Assembly (NCBI GenBank): GCA_036365515.1
Contig: CM070873.1
Span: forward strand, 264,258,075 to 264,322,074
Direction: 5' to 3'
Length of the DNA stretch: 64,000 bases
From: Torymus aiolomorphi
Taxonomy: Eukaryota > Arthropoda > Insecta > Hymenoptera > Torymidae
Positions 25,401 through 36,630 of this stretch are shown one piece after another. The translations under genes were made by a program, and so were the position numbers. Numbering within the stretch: the first letter of the stretch is position 1; every line of letters starts with the position of its first letter. The notes beneath the pieces are model-generated. The model saw only the letters and a list, made by a program, of their open reading frames with translations, ran no database searches and was not told the origin of the DNA.

Positions 25401-26778
25401 TACACATTGCTTTGATGGGCGTGAAATTTATTTTTATAAAATGTCACCAAATACGAAACAAAAAGAATTATATTCAAGTAGAGATCATCGATATTTAGGA
25501 AAATACATTTTATTTGCTCATGCATTTGCTGGGTGCGATTCAACAAGTGCTATATATAATAAAGGTAAAAAAAGTATTATAGCATTATTAGAAAAAAATG
25601 AAGATTTGTAAAAATTGATATCTGTGTTTTATAAGCCAAATACAAATGTTGAGGATATATATACAGTTGCTGAAAAAGTTATTATGAAATTATATGGTGC
25701 AGATGACCAAAAATTATCTCTTCATGAATTAAGGGGGTGTGGTACTCATGCATTCTGTTTTACCGGCAGAACTCGGTAAATTCTATATTATTAAAATAAA
25801 TATATCGAATTACGTCTTATAAAGAGATAGTTGCCCTGTGCAATGTAATAATCTACCAGCTTGCGCAGTTTTGAGCTCAAATATCAACGGCACCCTAAAA
25901 AATTTTACGAACGAAATTTCGGTTATTTTTGTTCGCAAAATTTTTTAGGATGCCGTTGATATTTGAGCTCAAAACTGCGTAGGCTGGTAGATTATTACAT
26001 TGCGCAGGGCAACTATCTCTTTATAAGACGTAATTCGATATATTTATTTTAATAATATAGAATTTACCGTGTTCTGCCGGTAAAACAGAGTACATGAGTA
26101 CCACACCCTCTTAAGATATAAAATCTTTTGCACATCTACAGCAGTTATAAAAAAAGAATTATCTTTATCATCTTTACCACCTACAGCTTCAGTATTACGA
26201 GAACATGCTAAACGAGTATATTACCAAATGCAAAGTTGGCTTGGATTTTATTTAGACCCAACATCGTGGGGATGGAAGAGAACAACTTTAATGCTGTTAC
26301 CTGTAATGAATACAAAGCCAGTTGCGCCAAAGGAATTGCTAGAGATGGTGAGTCATTAGACATTGATGTCCTGAAATATATTATTTTAAATTCGCTAGTT
26401 TTCCTTTCCAAATAATTTTTCAATTAACTAAATTTGATTAATGTAATTGAATTATTTAATGTTTTATACTACTTTAATTTAATTTTTGTTATGATAAAAA
26501 AGAAAGATTAACTTAATTTCCAGGTATTCTGTGGCTGTAAAACAAATTGTAGCACATCTCGATGTTCATGCAATAAGGCCGGAATAAAATGTAGTTACAA
26601 TTGCAAAAATTGCAATGGCCAAAGCTGTGAAAATGCTTCAAATTCACGTAACGTTATACTCGAAAGTGATATAGAAAAGCAACATGATAATATCGAGCGA
26701 GATAATGAAAATCTATGGGATGATGAAGTGGATTATTTACAAGGAGAAAAAGTTAATCAATCAGAAACTGAAGAATAA
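22470..26778 (+). pseudogene. Broken transposon-type gene with PIN/FEN-like and CXC cysteine-rich regions
   Basis: Successive plus-strand open segments at 22713-23231, 23228-23887, 23893-24681, 24666-25157 and 25159-25611, plus a 3' part at about 26115-26345 spliced by a GT-AG intron to 26523-26778, read as one decayed gene of well over 1000 codons. Visible landmarks: an N-terminal CFIC zinc-finger-like motif (about 22515), TDHNVGTLDGHETFH, VIRLGGFHLLMFYLG, EDADTVII and VVGNDTDLLILL (acidic pattern of PIN/FEN nucleases), HAFAGCDSTSA followed by a Gly/Lys-rich turn, and a final cysteine cluster starting FCGCKTNC, of tesmin/CXC type. I recognise it as a multi-copy, transposon-associated protein type of animals, but I cannot name the superfamily. 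The nuclease assignment is inference. Several frameshifts and an inserted foldback (25733-26110) inactivate it. Confidence 0.65.
25733..26110. mobile_element. 378-bp TTAA-flanked palindromic MITE inside the nuclease-like gene
   Basis: A near-perfect palindrome begins GGGGGTGTGGTACTCATG and ends CATGAGTACCACACCCTC, with TTAA on both sides (25729-25732, 26111-26114). The two arms of about 170 bp meet around 25925. It interrupts the coding frame of the broken transposon-type gene, so it arrived after the host element. Confidence 0.85.
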
Positions 26779-27288
26779 AACATTTTAATAAAAATTCTAT
26801 TTACTACTGGAATATTATTGCCATTTTATTATATATTCAATTTTTGTACGAGAAATTAATTTTCACAATAAAGATTCACAATACGTTTTTCAATCAATTT
26901 TTGTCTTGTGTTACAATTACGAATTACTTAAATTTTTTCTATTGAAAAAAAAAATAAATTTTTAAACATTCAAAATGGTGAAATTAAAAAAAAAAAAATA
27001 AATTGCAAAAATACAAAATTAATGTTTGTTACTATTTAATAGCATGCATAATTTTTTATAAAAATATCAACTTTATTTTGACATTTTTATCGTTATATTT
27101 ACACGTTGTGTAATACATTTAAAAAATACTATTTATCTTTATTTTTTGAACTATTACGCAGATATTGACTTCTAAAAAAGAAGCCGCAAATTTACAAAAT
27201 TCATTTTAATATGAAAAATAGTACTATTTGGGAACATATCTAATCAATAGAGAATGCTCGAAAATGTAAAAATACATCTTTCCTAAAA

Positions 27289-29387
27289 ATAGTATATTAC
27301 TAACGCGGGCGGAAGAGGATTATTTACCTCATGCGACGTTTCAGTATAGTATATTACGATACGTGGGCCGGAAATTGGATTTCCGGGCCGTGCGTGGTAT
27401 GACGCCCGAGGCGAAGCCGAGGGCGTCATAACGCACAGCCAGGGCATCCAATTTCCGGTCCAAGTATTGTATACTATTTTTCTTACTCCCCGGCCGAAAG
27501 TACGTTCTGTAATTGTTAAATAATTGATAAAATTGCGTTGTCGTCTGCTAGCTGTGTTTGAGTGTTAGTTTTTCTTTCGGCCCGCTCGATAGTAGTGCCT
27601 CTGTCGGCCGCTTTGGGTAGCTCGGTCGATATTACCGACTGTGTTTTCTTTCGGCCCGGCGTAGAGAGCTGGTTTTTTGGGCGTCTGCTACTTTCGCTAT
27701 TGTACAGATGGTCTAATGCCCGCCCGACATTTGCAAGACCGAGGCGAAGCCGAGGTTTTGCTGGTCGGGGCGGGCATCAGAAACACATTCATTAAAAAAA
27801 GACAACACCACTTTTTATTTCAACTAACTCTTTTTTCTCGTCACACGTGCACTTTCCTCTGTCTATTTCATACGTGTCTAACCTTCACACCACACAAACA
27901 TATTTTCCTCGGACGCTCCCGTCCATACGTTTACTTAATTGTTTCTACACGACTCGAAAGTACGTGTAGAAAACAAGAGGAAAAAACAATAACCACGATC
28001 AAACAAAACCACTTTTTATTTCAACTAACTTTTTTCTCGTCACCCGTGCACTTTCCTCTGTTTATTTCGTACGTGTCTAACCTTCACAAACATCTTTCCT
28101 CGTACATGCGCGCGGGCGCTGAAGCGCCGCGGGTCAGGAAATTTCGGCAGCCAATCAGAGCGCGCGGTTGGTCTAAGATAGGATGCGAAAGTTTCTCTTT
28201 CGGCCCGGAGATGCGGGCCGAAAGTACGTACTTTCGGGTGGGCGAGTAAGAAATTAGTATATTACTAACGCGGGCGGAAGAGAATTATTTACCTCATGCG
28301 ACGTTTTTCGGCCGAGCGAAGCGAGGTCCAAAAGTCGCATGAGGTAAAAATTCTCTTACGTCCACGTTTCAGTAACGTATTTTTCCGTCCTTTTTTTTCC
28401 GCCCTTTAACCTCAAAATGCCATCTTAAATGTCATTTTGCGGCCTCGGACGGAAAAATACGTTTTCCGCCCTTTAACCTCAAAATGCCATCTTAAATGTC
28501 ATTTTGCGGCCTCGGACGGAAAAATACGTTACTGAAACGTGGACGTAAGAGAATTTTTACCTCATGCGACTTTTCGACCTCGCTTCGCTCGGCCGAAAAA
28601 CGTCGCATGAGGTAAATAATCCTCTTCCGCCCGCGTTAGTAATATACTAATTTCTTACTCGCCCACCCGAAAGTACGTACTTTCGGCCCGCATCTCCGGG
28701 CCGAAAGAGAAACTTTCGCATCCTATTTTAGACCAACCGCGCGCTCTGATTGGCTGCCGAAATTTCCTGACCCGCGGCGCTTCAGCGCCCGCGCGCATGT
28801 CCGAGGAAAGATGTTTGTGAAGGTTAGACACGTACGAAATAAACAGAGGAAAGTGCACGGGTGACGAGAAAAAAGTTAGTTGAAATAAAAAGTGGTTTTG
28901 TTTGATCGTGGTTATTGTTTTTTCCTCTTGTTTTCTACACGTACTTTCGAGTCGTGTAGAAACAATTAAGTAAACGTATGGACGGGAGCGTCCGAGGAAA
29001 ATATGTTTGTGCGGTGTGAAGGTTAGACACGTACGAAATAGACAGAGGAAAGTGCACGTGTGACGAGAAAAAAGAGTTAGTTGAAATAAAAAGTGGTGTT
29101 GTCTTTTTTTAATGAATGTGTTTCTGATGCCCGCCCCGACCAGCAAAACCTCGGCTTCGCCTCGGTCTTGCAAAAACATTTTTCTTCTTGGAAAAACATT
29201 TTTCCACCCTTTAACCTCAAAATGCCATCTTAAATGTCATTTTGCGGCCTCGGACGGAAAAATACGTTACTGAAACGTGGACGTAAGAGAATTTTTACCT
29301 CATGCGACTTTTCGACCTCGCTTCGCTCGGCCGAAAAACGTCGCATGAGGTAAATAATCCTCTTCCGCCGGCGTTAGTAATATACTA
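27289..29387. mobile_element. 2.1-kb nested palindromic insertion (ATAGTATATTAC ends)
   Basis: The insertion starts ATAGTATATTACTAACG and ends with its inverted copy. The next inward motif, GGAAGAGGATTATTTACCTCATGCGACG, recurs in four places: near 27305 and 28270 forward, and 28630 and 29360 inverted. Inside is a large near-perfect palindrome with arms of about 0.5-0.7 kb (about 27730-28250 against 28655-29175) around a 0.4-kb core. Three copies of a CTCAAAATGCCATCTTAAATG unit occur near 28410, 28475 and 29215. Open frames of 190 and 174 codons in the arms are mirror images of each other and have no recognisable protein character. Short GCGAAGC-type hairpin motifs recur. Confidence 0.75.
28254..28650. 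mobile_element. Inner 0.4-kb palindromic MITE of the same family
   Basis: Starts TAGTATATTACTAACG and ends CGTTAGTAATATACTA, and is flanked by inverted GTAAGAAAT/ATTTCTTAC sequence belonging to the larger palindrome. Its arms carry the CCGAGCGAAGCGAGG hairpin motif and the CGCATGAGGTAAA motif. It looks like a short member of the family that also makes the outer ends at 27289 and 29387. Confidence 0.65.
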
Positions 29388-29984
29388 TTTTTTCTAATAA
29401 GTTATTCAAGGGACAACAAATTTTCCGGACGTCGCTGCGAAGTCAAAAAAGATTTCCGCCCGACGTGCTCAACGTGCCGCGGCTCTCCCCTCTCCCCTCT
29501 TCCCGCACCACCGCTCCGCGCCGTTCTTGTTTCGCCGTCCCCCCGCTCCCCGCGGCATACCACATGTCTCGCGCTTCCACAGCGTTTACTTCTTTTCGAT
29601 TAATTATCTCGGAACTTTGCACTCATTGGAATCGAGTAAAAAATCGTTTCCGATGCAAAATTTTACGCTCTTTCGTTTGGTGCAGGCCATTTTGTCGTAG
29701 ACTAAGTGGTTCTCGAGATATGAGCAAATAAAACTTTCAAACGCTGTTTTCGCATAGAACCCCTGGACCTAGGAAGCTGCAAATCTCAAAATCGTTTTTT
29801 TTTTACCTCGATTTACCTTATAACCAAAATGCAGCCATTTCTGTGACAAGTCGATTTCAGATCTATTTTTACTGGACTATGTGGCAGTTGGCAGATAACT
29901 CGAGTTACTCGAGGAGTAAAAAAAAAAGCGGGGCCGCTACGGCGCGCTAACGCGAGAAATTCGAAAGTGTAAACAGAAAACTTA

Positions 29985-30640
29985 TATAGTACACTTCTAC
30001 ACGGGTGCGGAAGATGATTATTTAAGGGGGTTCATCCAACCAGGAACGTATCAAGAATCAATATCACCCCGCACTGCGCGCACAGGCTTGCTCGCATGGG
30101 GCCCCCACTCTTGTAGTCAGAGCGCGTGTTTATACGGGACTGACACATACCATAGCTTCGTTCCGTCTGTCGGTCTGTGAGCGTGCACACAGAGCGGCGC
30201 TCGCTGTGTGTTCCCCCACCGCTCCAGCGTCGTCTGCACGCGCGGCCGTACACCTAAAATTCCATACTTTCAACTACAATATCTTAAAAACGGTGAAGCT
30301 AGGATCTCTGAACTTGCAATATGATATTCTAATTATTGATCTTAATAACATATTAGTTTTTCAGACAAACGCTAAATGTATCTTTGAAGTTATAGACTGA
30401 ATCGATCTTTCGCGCGTGTGCGTCCCATAAGACGCCGTGTTAAAATGCTCAAATTTGACAATTAATATCTCGATAACGGTGAAGCTAGGCTCTTTTTTGT
30501 GAGGATATCATATAGATAATGATGTCAGGTACATGTGAAAACAGTTTCAAAGACTTCCTAAATAAACTGAAAATTGGATGAACCCCCTTAACTCATGTGA
30601 CGTTTTTCGCGCGAGCAAAGCGCACAAGCATACATCTTAT
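29985..30640. mobile_element. Partial element of the 'ACGGGTG.GGAAG..GATTATTTA' family, split by a MITE
   Basis: TAGTACACTTCTACACGGGTG at 29989 is followed by GGAAGATGATTATTTA, and after the inserted TTAA MITE the family resumes with ACTCATGTGACGTTTTTCGCGCGAGCAAAGCGC. The order of motifs matches the repeats at 27289, 32702 and 36030-36212. Only one end is recognisable here. Confidence 0.5.
30026..30587. mobile_element. 562-bp TTAA-flanked MITE
   Basis: Begins GGGGGTTCATCCAA and ends TTGGATGAACCCCC, with TTAA on both sides (30022-30025, 30588-30591). The interior holds two direct copies of an ACGGTGAAGCTAGG motif (about 30290 and 30477) but no gene. It is nested in the preceding element. Confidence 0.85.
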
Positions 30641-31042
30641 CTCCTCCATTAAGACTAAAATAATTTAATAAAATTATTTATTATTTTACAGATTTTAGTT
30701 TTAAAATGATCGAAATAATGCTATTTAGTTTTAGAAGACAACAAAAGCAAGCAATTTTTTTCATTAATCGTTAAGTAAGGTAAATACTAATGAACATCAA
30801 AAATCAATAAACTTTATACTTTTAATAATAAAAGATGTTTATTTATTAATTCCTAACTTTTAAAAATCAGTATCTGATTTATACAATGTTCACAGTAACA
30901 ATAGTTGGATTTTAACATAAAGTATTCATAAATTAGTTGATTATTCGAAGTATATAAAGTAATGTCTAAATTTTTTTTTCGTAATAAAGTTTTCTACAGT
31001 AAAATTTTATTTAAAAAATTAGATTTTAACAGGAAAATAGAT

Positions 31043-34027
31043 TTACTTATTTAATAATTGCCTTAGTTTCATACTCATATAAAATGGTTTATCTTGGGAA
31101 CCATCGTTACGTTCAATATCTTCAAGGAAACATAAAAATAAGGTATGTACAGCTACCTTATGAACTGAAAAGAAAGCTGTAGTTACTAAGTACGATCCGA
31201 TGAGCGCCATTCCTATTGGAACTTCTACGCCACTGATAACATCTGGTTCTTTATTGCTGTAATATGCCATTGTTAAAGCAACTGTTAGAACAACAATAAA
31301 ATATTTTGCTATTCTCAAAAGCCAATCAGTAATCTGTAAATAAGAATAAAAGTAATCATTTACATTGATGTATCCTAAAATAAAATATACTTTATATAAA
31401 ATTAATAAAATAGCTATTAAACTTACATTTGTAACAACAACAACACGAACTATATTTCTCATTATAAGATTAAATGCATCTCTAGCAGAGTGACAGAAGC
31501 CTCTTCCATGAATAGCACACATAGTATAAGCATTACTATTGATATATTGCAAAAAACTCATTAAGAAGTCGAATAAAGATGTGATGCAACCTGCTGGTTG
31601 AATACTTATGGGACCATTAGACTGTGTACTACTCACAACAGGTTTCAAAATAAATCGAACTAGATCACACAGCCACATAATCAATGAGCCAAAGGCTACA
31701 GTACCTACATGATATCTACAATTCATTGAAATATATATATATACATATATATACACACACATACATAGGTACACAGTTATTTTATTTCAAAAGAGTAAAA
31801 TTAATTTACCTAAGTGTAATCCAAAAACCTCTTATAACAGTGAATCTTGGAATATTATGTTTAGTAAATGTCCAGTACCAAGTAGCAAAAATCACTGCAA
31901 GTACCATATGTTCAAATGCTGATACAAAGAATGACAGCCATAAGAAGGTTAAGGCATTAATTAAATGATAAACATAAATCTGCTTTGGTGTGGTAACAGA
32001 TGTTAAATAACAGCCTGTTGATGAACATGCACCACCATTGACATCTTTACATTCAGAGTTAAATATGTTAGGATCACAAGTCGCATTGTTTACATAATTC
32101 AATTGTGGTGGGCAGCTGCAGGTATTTAGTACATTATCTTGAACAAGAATTGTATAATTTGGTATCGTTATTGTTTGCAAGTAAAACAACACTGTGGCTG
32201 CTAATATTATTACAAATAAATGTACTATCCATGGAACCACAGGAAAAAGTAAACTTGACCAAACACAAGTTACAGCTCTGTAAATACATAAAAATATTTC
32301 TGCTTACAAACAGTATTCAGATAATTTAATACATTATTACTTTAAGTAACAGCTTCGTTGGACTTACTTGCTGGATTCTTTAATAATATGACAAGCTATA
32401 TCAATTTTTTTGTGCAAAAGCATTGTTGATAATACAATTACAATCAGTAGCACTATGGAAAAAATGAGTGCATACAACCATTCTGAAGAATTTTTAATGG
32501 AGTATTGTATTGAAGATTCATAAATGAAAAAGACCAGAAGACTGCAGATAATCAAAATTGAAATGTATACAAATGGTTTTGCTAACCACCTTAATAAGAA
32601 TATGTAAAGGAATGCAGCTAAACCACTTAGAGCAATAAATCCAAGAACTGGCCATCTAAAAAATACAATAATAACTTTATAGAGATTTTTTGATTATAAG
32701 GAAATAGTACATTTCGACACGGGTGGGGAAGTCGATTATTTAGCTGGTGTGATTTTTTGCACGAGCGAAGCGAGTCATTATCATATCAAAGTTGTGATTT
32801 TGAAGTTAGAGTGGTATAAAGTATATTTCTCTACATACCCTGTAGCCATAATATCTTGGTATATACTTTCTAATTTCTTCTCTATTTCTGCTCTTTGCAA
32901 AATGACTTGTGAAGCATTATTTAACTGATCATTTGAAATTATTGAACTGAATTCAATTGGCACTGGACCTTTGGGAATACATCGTCCTATGATTGGCTCA
33001 CTTTTAAGATACCATTTTGCACATTTATTTTGAGTAATGTAATTATCCACCTGCTCTGGTAAAGTAATCAATGTCACATTGATCTCAGATTTACAAATTA
33101 CTTTTGCCTTAATATCGCTTAGTGAAGTATTGCTTTTATACAAAAAATCTTCAGTAGGACAGCTTGCTTGGCATACTTGTGTTGTATCACAAGATCCATT
33201 AACACATTTAGTCAAATCAAAGAAAACTAGATAAGGTTTATCCTTTACATGTATGTCAATACCACACTTTCTACCGTTGCTATCCGTTGGAACTATCAAT
33301 CTACGTATGTCACCGTTAGAAAATGCTAAAAAAATATCAATAATGTTTAATTACTTATAATATAGGGTTCATCTGCAAAATAGAGGAGCTTTCTGCATAG
33401 TTCTGTCCATTTAATACAAATATTGCAAATACAATAACATAAAATTTTGAACGAAATATTATATCTGAAATTTGCACATTTGAAAAATTTACAATGTTTA
33501 CAATTTTCTGTTTTTAGCAAAGATTTAGTAATTTGAAGGGCTACACATTCTCTATTTTTGGTTCTTTTTTTACATATATTCGAAGGAATTAAACAATTCT
33601 TTCTGATAATTTTCTTAGATCAAATCACCGATGTAGTGTCGGAAATAATTCAGTGTCGTGAACCAAATGCGAAAAAAATTACCATGTTCCTTCGAAAATG
33701 TAAGATTATTTAGAAATCGTTTAATAAATTAAAGATCTTGATGTCTTTTTTAATAAAATACTATTAAGGTCATACCATAGTTTGCTGTCAATGCCCATAC
33801 AGCGAGAAATGCGAAAAATGCTATTAACCAAAAGCGATTTGTACAATGCCTATTTTTTAGCAAAGGTCCTTTCCATAGTGGATCATATGGAATTTTTGAC
33901 TCTGGAGAAAACGTACCTGTTTTTTTTTTTTAATTAAACGACTCGTTAATTGCTGAATTATAAATAAAATTATATTAAACACCAACATTAATATTTTTTT
34001 TAACTTACCGTATGAGTCATTTGCCAT
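31043..34027 (-). CDS. Choline transporter-like protein (SLC44/CTL family), 7 coding exons
   Basis: Predicted multi-pass plasma-membrane or mitochondrial protein of the SLC44/CTL family, whose members transport choline or ethanolamine. Coding exons in transcript order: 34027-34009, 33916-33776, 33325-32839, 32655-32368, 32277-31810, 31715-31427, 31333-31043 (1983 nt, 660 aa). The N-terminal cytosolic segment (PYDPLWKGPL, then CTNRFWL leading into TM1) is followed by a large extracellular loop with VPTDSNGRKCGID and many paired cysteines, then membrane segments including CHIIKESSK, FATWYWTF, NAYTMCAIHGRGFC and SARDAFNLIMRN, the last being a strong family signature. It ends with LFLCFLEDIERNDGS. 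All introns have GT-AG ends and consistent phase. The start exon codes only six complete residues. The paralogue at 48722-56952 has the same intron positions and phases. Confidence 0.93.
32702..32820. mobile_element. Short inverted-repeat-family insertion next to the exon 3 donor of the CTL gene
   Basis: ATAGTACATTTCGACACGGG at 32704, then GGAAGTCGATTATTTAGC, a GAGCGAAGCGAG hairpin motif and GTTAGAGTGGTATA form a 0.12-kb relative of the repeat at 36030-36212 in inverted order. It ends about 20 bp from the splice donor of exon 3 (exon end 32839) and lies wholly within the intron. Confidence 0.65.
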
Positions 34028-36029
34028 CTTCTATTGGGCATATAACTGATTTTTCATTTAATAACTTTTATTTCTATTTTGGCAGCGATATCTGAAAATG
34101 TTTCCAAATTACATACATATTTTTCATTCAATAATTAAACCAACTAAAAGTATAAATAGATTAATTTATCAAATCATATGATTCATACATTACAGTGATA
34201 AAGTGCTAAGCTGACTGTTTCATTTACAAATAGCATTTAAAATTCTTTTAAGTTAATTTTTATCATTGCCATTTTCGACCGTTTCACTAATTTTCTAATC
34301 TTAATAATTATTCTAATGTCCGAAAATGATTTTTTTTTAATTTATAATTTCAAATTAAAATGGAAATCAGGATCATACTTTTTATTTACTTCTAAAATTG
34401 ATTAATTCATTAATTGAAAAAATAAAAAAAATTATGAAAAATGTTATGTATCACAAACAAAATCGAAAATCACAAATCGATATTTTATATCGATTTGTGA
34501 AATAAGAGATCTGTCGTAATTCAGAAATAGAGATCTGCCGTAATTGGTAGATTTGAGGATAGATACCTCTCAGCGTGCGGGGAAGGAGGAAGGTTTCCCC
34601 TCGCACCGCGCGCGCGCGATCGTTTGTTTACATTTTGCCGCAATACTCAGAATCGAGGTCTATAAACATACGAATCGACTTCGTACAAACATTCTTCTGT
34701 ATATTTGATATATTGCGAATAGTTTTTTGGATCATTCTTATATTTTGTAAAAAATCGCATCCTAAGTGTTTTGTGTTTTAGCAAAGGTACTTCCATAAGA
34801 ACTCGTGTATAAGAGTTGAACTTTGAAGTTCAATAATTTCATAACCGAGTTGACAAACGATCTGAAAATCCTCACACTTATAGAAAATCAATCAAAGAAC
34901 ATATTAAATTTTTGGAATGATCTTATATTATTCATTTTGGTATCGAATCTCCTTAAATCATGATCTTAATATATATTATTGAAAAATAGAATTATTATTT
35001 TTCACGATGTTCCGTTAAAGGTGTCATAATCATTGACGATAATGAAAGTAGATTTCACAATTCAGTGTAATATACTTGTTTGTTTCATTCTAATTCATAA
35101 ACCGCGGATACCTGATAACAAAAAAATCAGGTTTCTGCACCAAATAATAATAATACGTGTTGAACATCTATAATTATTTACGGATATAATATTACAATAA
35201 AAATAGAAACAACTTTATTCATTATATTATTATCATAAAGTACATAAAATTATGCCTAGTGACGTACTTAAAGACCTAATAATAAATATATGTATACTTA
35301 CAACACGGCTATTTTGTGCGCTTTATAGGCTAAGACAACTTACTGGTTTGGTATATTTTGATATTTCTAGTATACGTATACAACTTTAGAAAAGGACGTT
35401 TATCTAAAAAACACAATAAACACGATAACAATAGATAAAACGCGAATGAGAATAATATTGTAGTCAGAGTATTTGTACTTCAGACTCTAAATACCACGAA
35501 ATGCATACTGAGTACAGATAAATGGAGACAAACCACTGGTGAGTGGTGATGCAGCATTTCAATTATACTCACGACGCAATGCACATGCGCGGAATCTGTG
35601 CATTAAAGCCATCTTTACCTTGCGAGCGAAGTTTAAAAATCTAACAAGGATCAGAGTGCGTAACCTTTGGGTCACGGACTTGTAACAAATTGAAAGATCG
35701 TGTTTTAAAGTAAAAAATATTGAACCCCTGATCCAGGATCTATTCTCATTGGCCTTTTATTCGAGATATGTGCGATGTTATCTTAAAAATGTGTTATGTT
35801 TTTGAAAATAATGTTTCTTCTATTGCATGTAACTCTGCAAGTATTTCCGTTACGAAAACGAGCAAAAATTACTGTAAAAATAGGCAGAACAAGCTTTATT
35901 TTGAGTACTGTTTCGTCTAAAAATATCGATTTTTCAGAGAGTTATGAGAAATCAAAGATAGTGTAAAAAATCATTAAAAATATCACCCTCAAAATGCTTT
36001 AAAAAAGGGGAAATTTTTAATTATTTTTT
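34028..36029. other. Upstream region of the minus-strand CTL gene
   Basis: AT-rich DNA with one GC-rich patch (about 34565-34630, including a CGCGCGCGCG run) that could be the promoter or an untranslated first exon of the transporter gene; I cannot place a start site. A short palindrome AAATCGATATTTTATATCGATTT lies at about 34473-34496. No coding sequence seen. Confidence 0.35.
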
Positions 36030-36212
36030 TATACCACTCTAACCTCAAAATCACAACTTTGATATGATTTTTCGGCGCTCGTGGTATAAAATACCGTTCG
36101 AAACTAGTGCATAAGTCGATGGTGTGACTTTTTCGTACTCACTTCGCTCGTGCAAAGTCACACCAGCTAAACAATCGACTTCCCCACCCGTGTCGAAATG
36201 TACTATTACATT
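36030..36212. mobile_element. Repeat of the ACACGGGTGGGGAAGTCGATT family
   Basis: Runs from TATACCACTCTAACCTC to ACCCGTGTCGAAATGTACTA. It contains a TCACTTCGCTCGTGC hairpin-type motif and GTCACACCAGC. It is the inverted, slightly longer counterpart of the insertion at 32702-32820, so the two show the full order of motifs in this family. Confidence 0.65.
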
Positions 36213-36230
36213 ATCTTTATGTTATGTTAA

Positions 36231-36626
36231 GGGGATGAGTTTTCTGCCGTACCGACCCCAACGTTTTTAATTAAATATTGTTAAAAGATTTTTCTTTAAT
36301 TCCAAGAGTTGACGCACAAAGGCAAACTTATTACCCAATTCCCGGTCAAATTTCAGATAAATCTATTGAAAAATAAAGACGAAATTTGAAAAATCTCAAG
36401 ATATCATATTTTGAGGTTAATATAGTAATATTATGCGACGTTGCGATTTTTTAAATTTTGTCTTTATTTTCCAATAGATTTATCTAAAATTTGACCAGGA
36501 ATTAGATAATAAGTTTGCCTTTGTGCGTCGACTCTCAGAATTCAAGGAAAAGCTTATAACAATAATATTTAATTAATAACATTGTGGTCGGTACGGCAGA
36601 GAACTCTGCTGGTATAAGCCATACCC
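36231..36626. mobile_element. 396-bp TTAA-flanked MITE
   Basis: Left end GGGGATGAGTTTTCTGCCGTACCGACC pairs with an inverted, slightly interrupted right end (GGTCGGTACGGCAGAGAAC then CATACCC). TTAA occurs on both sides (36227-36230, 36627-36630), and long inner inverted segments (CAATAGATTTATCT-type) pair as well. Non-coding. Confidence 0.75.
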
Positions 36627-36630
36627 TTAA

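Larger units (their letters stand above)
17151..29879 (+). mobile_element. 12.7-kb virus-like DNA element with long TIRs and an envelope gene
   Basis: Outer ends are TAGTCCAGTAAAAATAG at 17151 and its inverted copy ending at 29879. Direct TGTG lies immediately outside both ends and may be a 4-bp target duplication. Left and right arms are near-identical inverted copies about 0.8 kb long; the right arm is interrupted by a 2.1-kb insertion. Between them, on the plus strand, are a broken F-like envelope gene (20353-22226) and a broken, intron-containing gene for a transposon-type protein (about 22470-26778). No gag, reverse transcriptase, integrase or viral DNA polymerase was seen. The long TIRs argue for a DNA element rather than an LTR retrovirus. 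Frameshifts and nested insertions show that this copy is inactive. Confidence 0.75.
26960..29879 (-). repeat. Right terminal inverted repeat of the 12.7-kb element, split by an insertion
   Basis: Inner part 26960-27288 and outer part 29394-29879 together are the inverted copy of 17151-17970. The 27289-29387 insertion lies between them, replacing or adding to a short A/T run seen intact in the left arm near 17634-17650. Confidence 0.8.

Noticed and set aside
27677..28249. 190-codon open frame and its mirror-image copy at 28655-29179 (174 codons)
   Set aside because: They are the two arms of one palindrome, have no recognisable motif and probably stay open because of composition and recent duplication.
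17151..29879. Interpretation of the large element as an LTR retrovirus
   Set aside because: Its ends are inverted rather than direct repeats, and no gag, protease, reverse transcriptase or integrase motifs were found.
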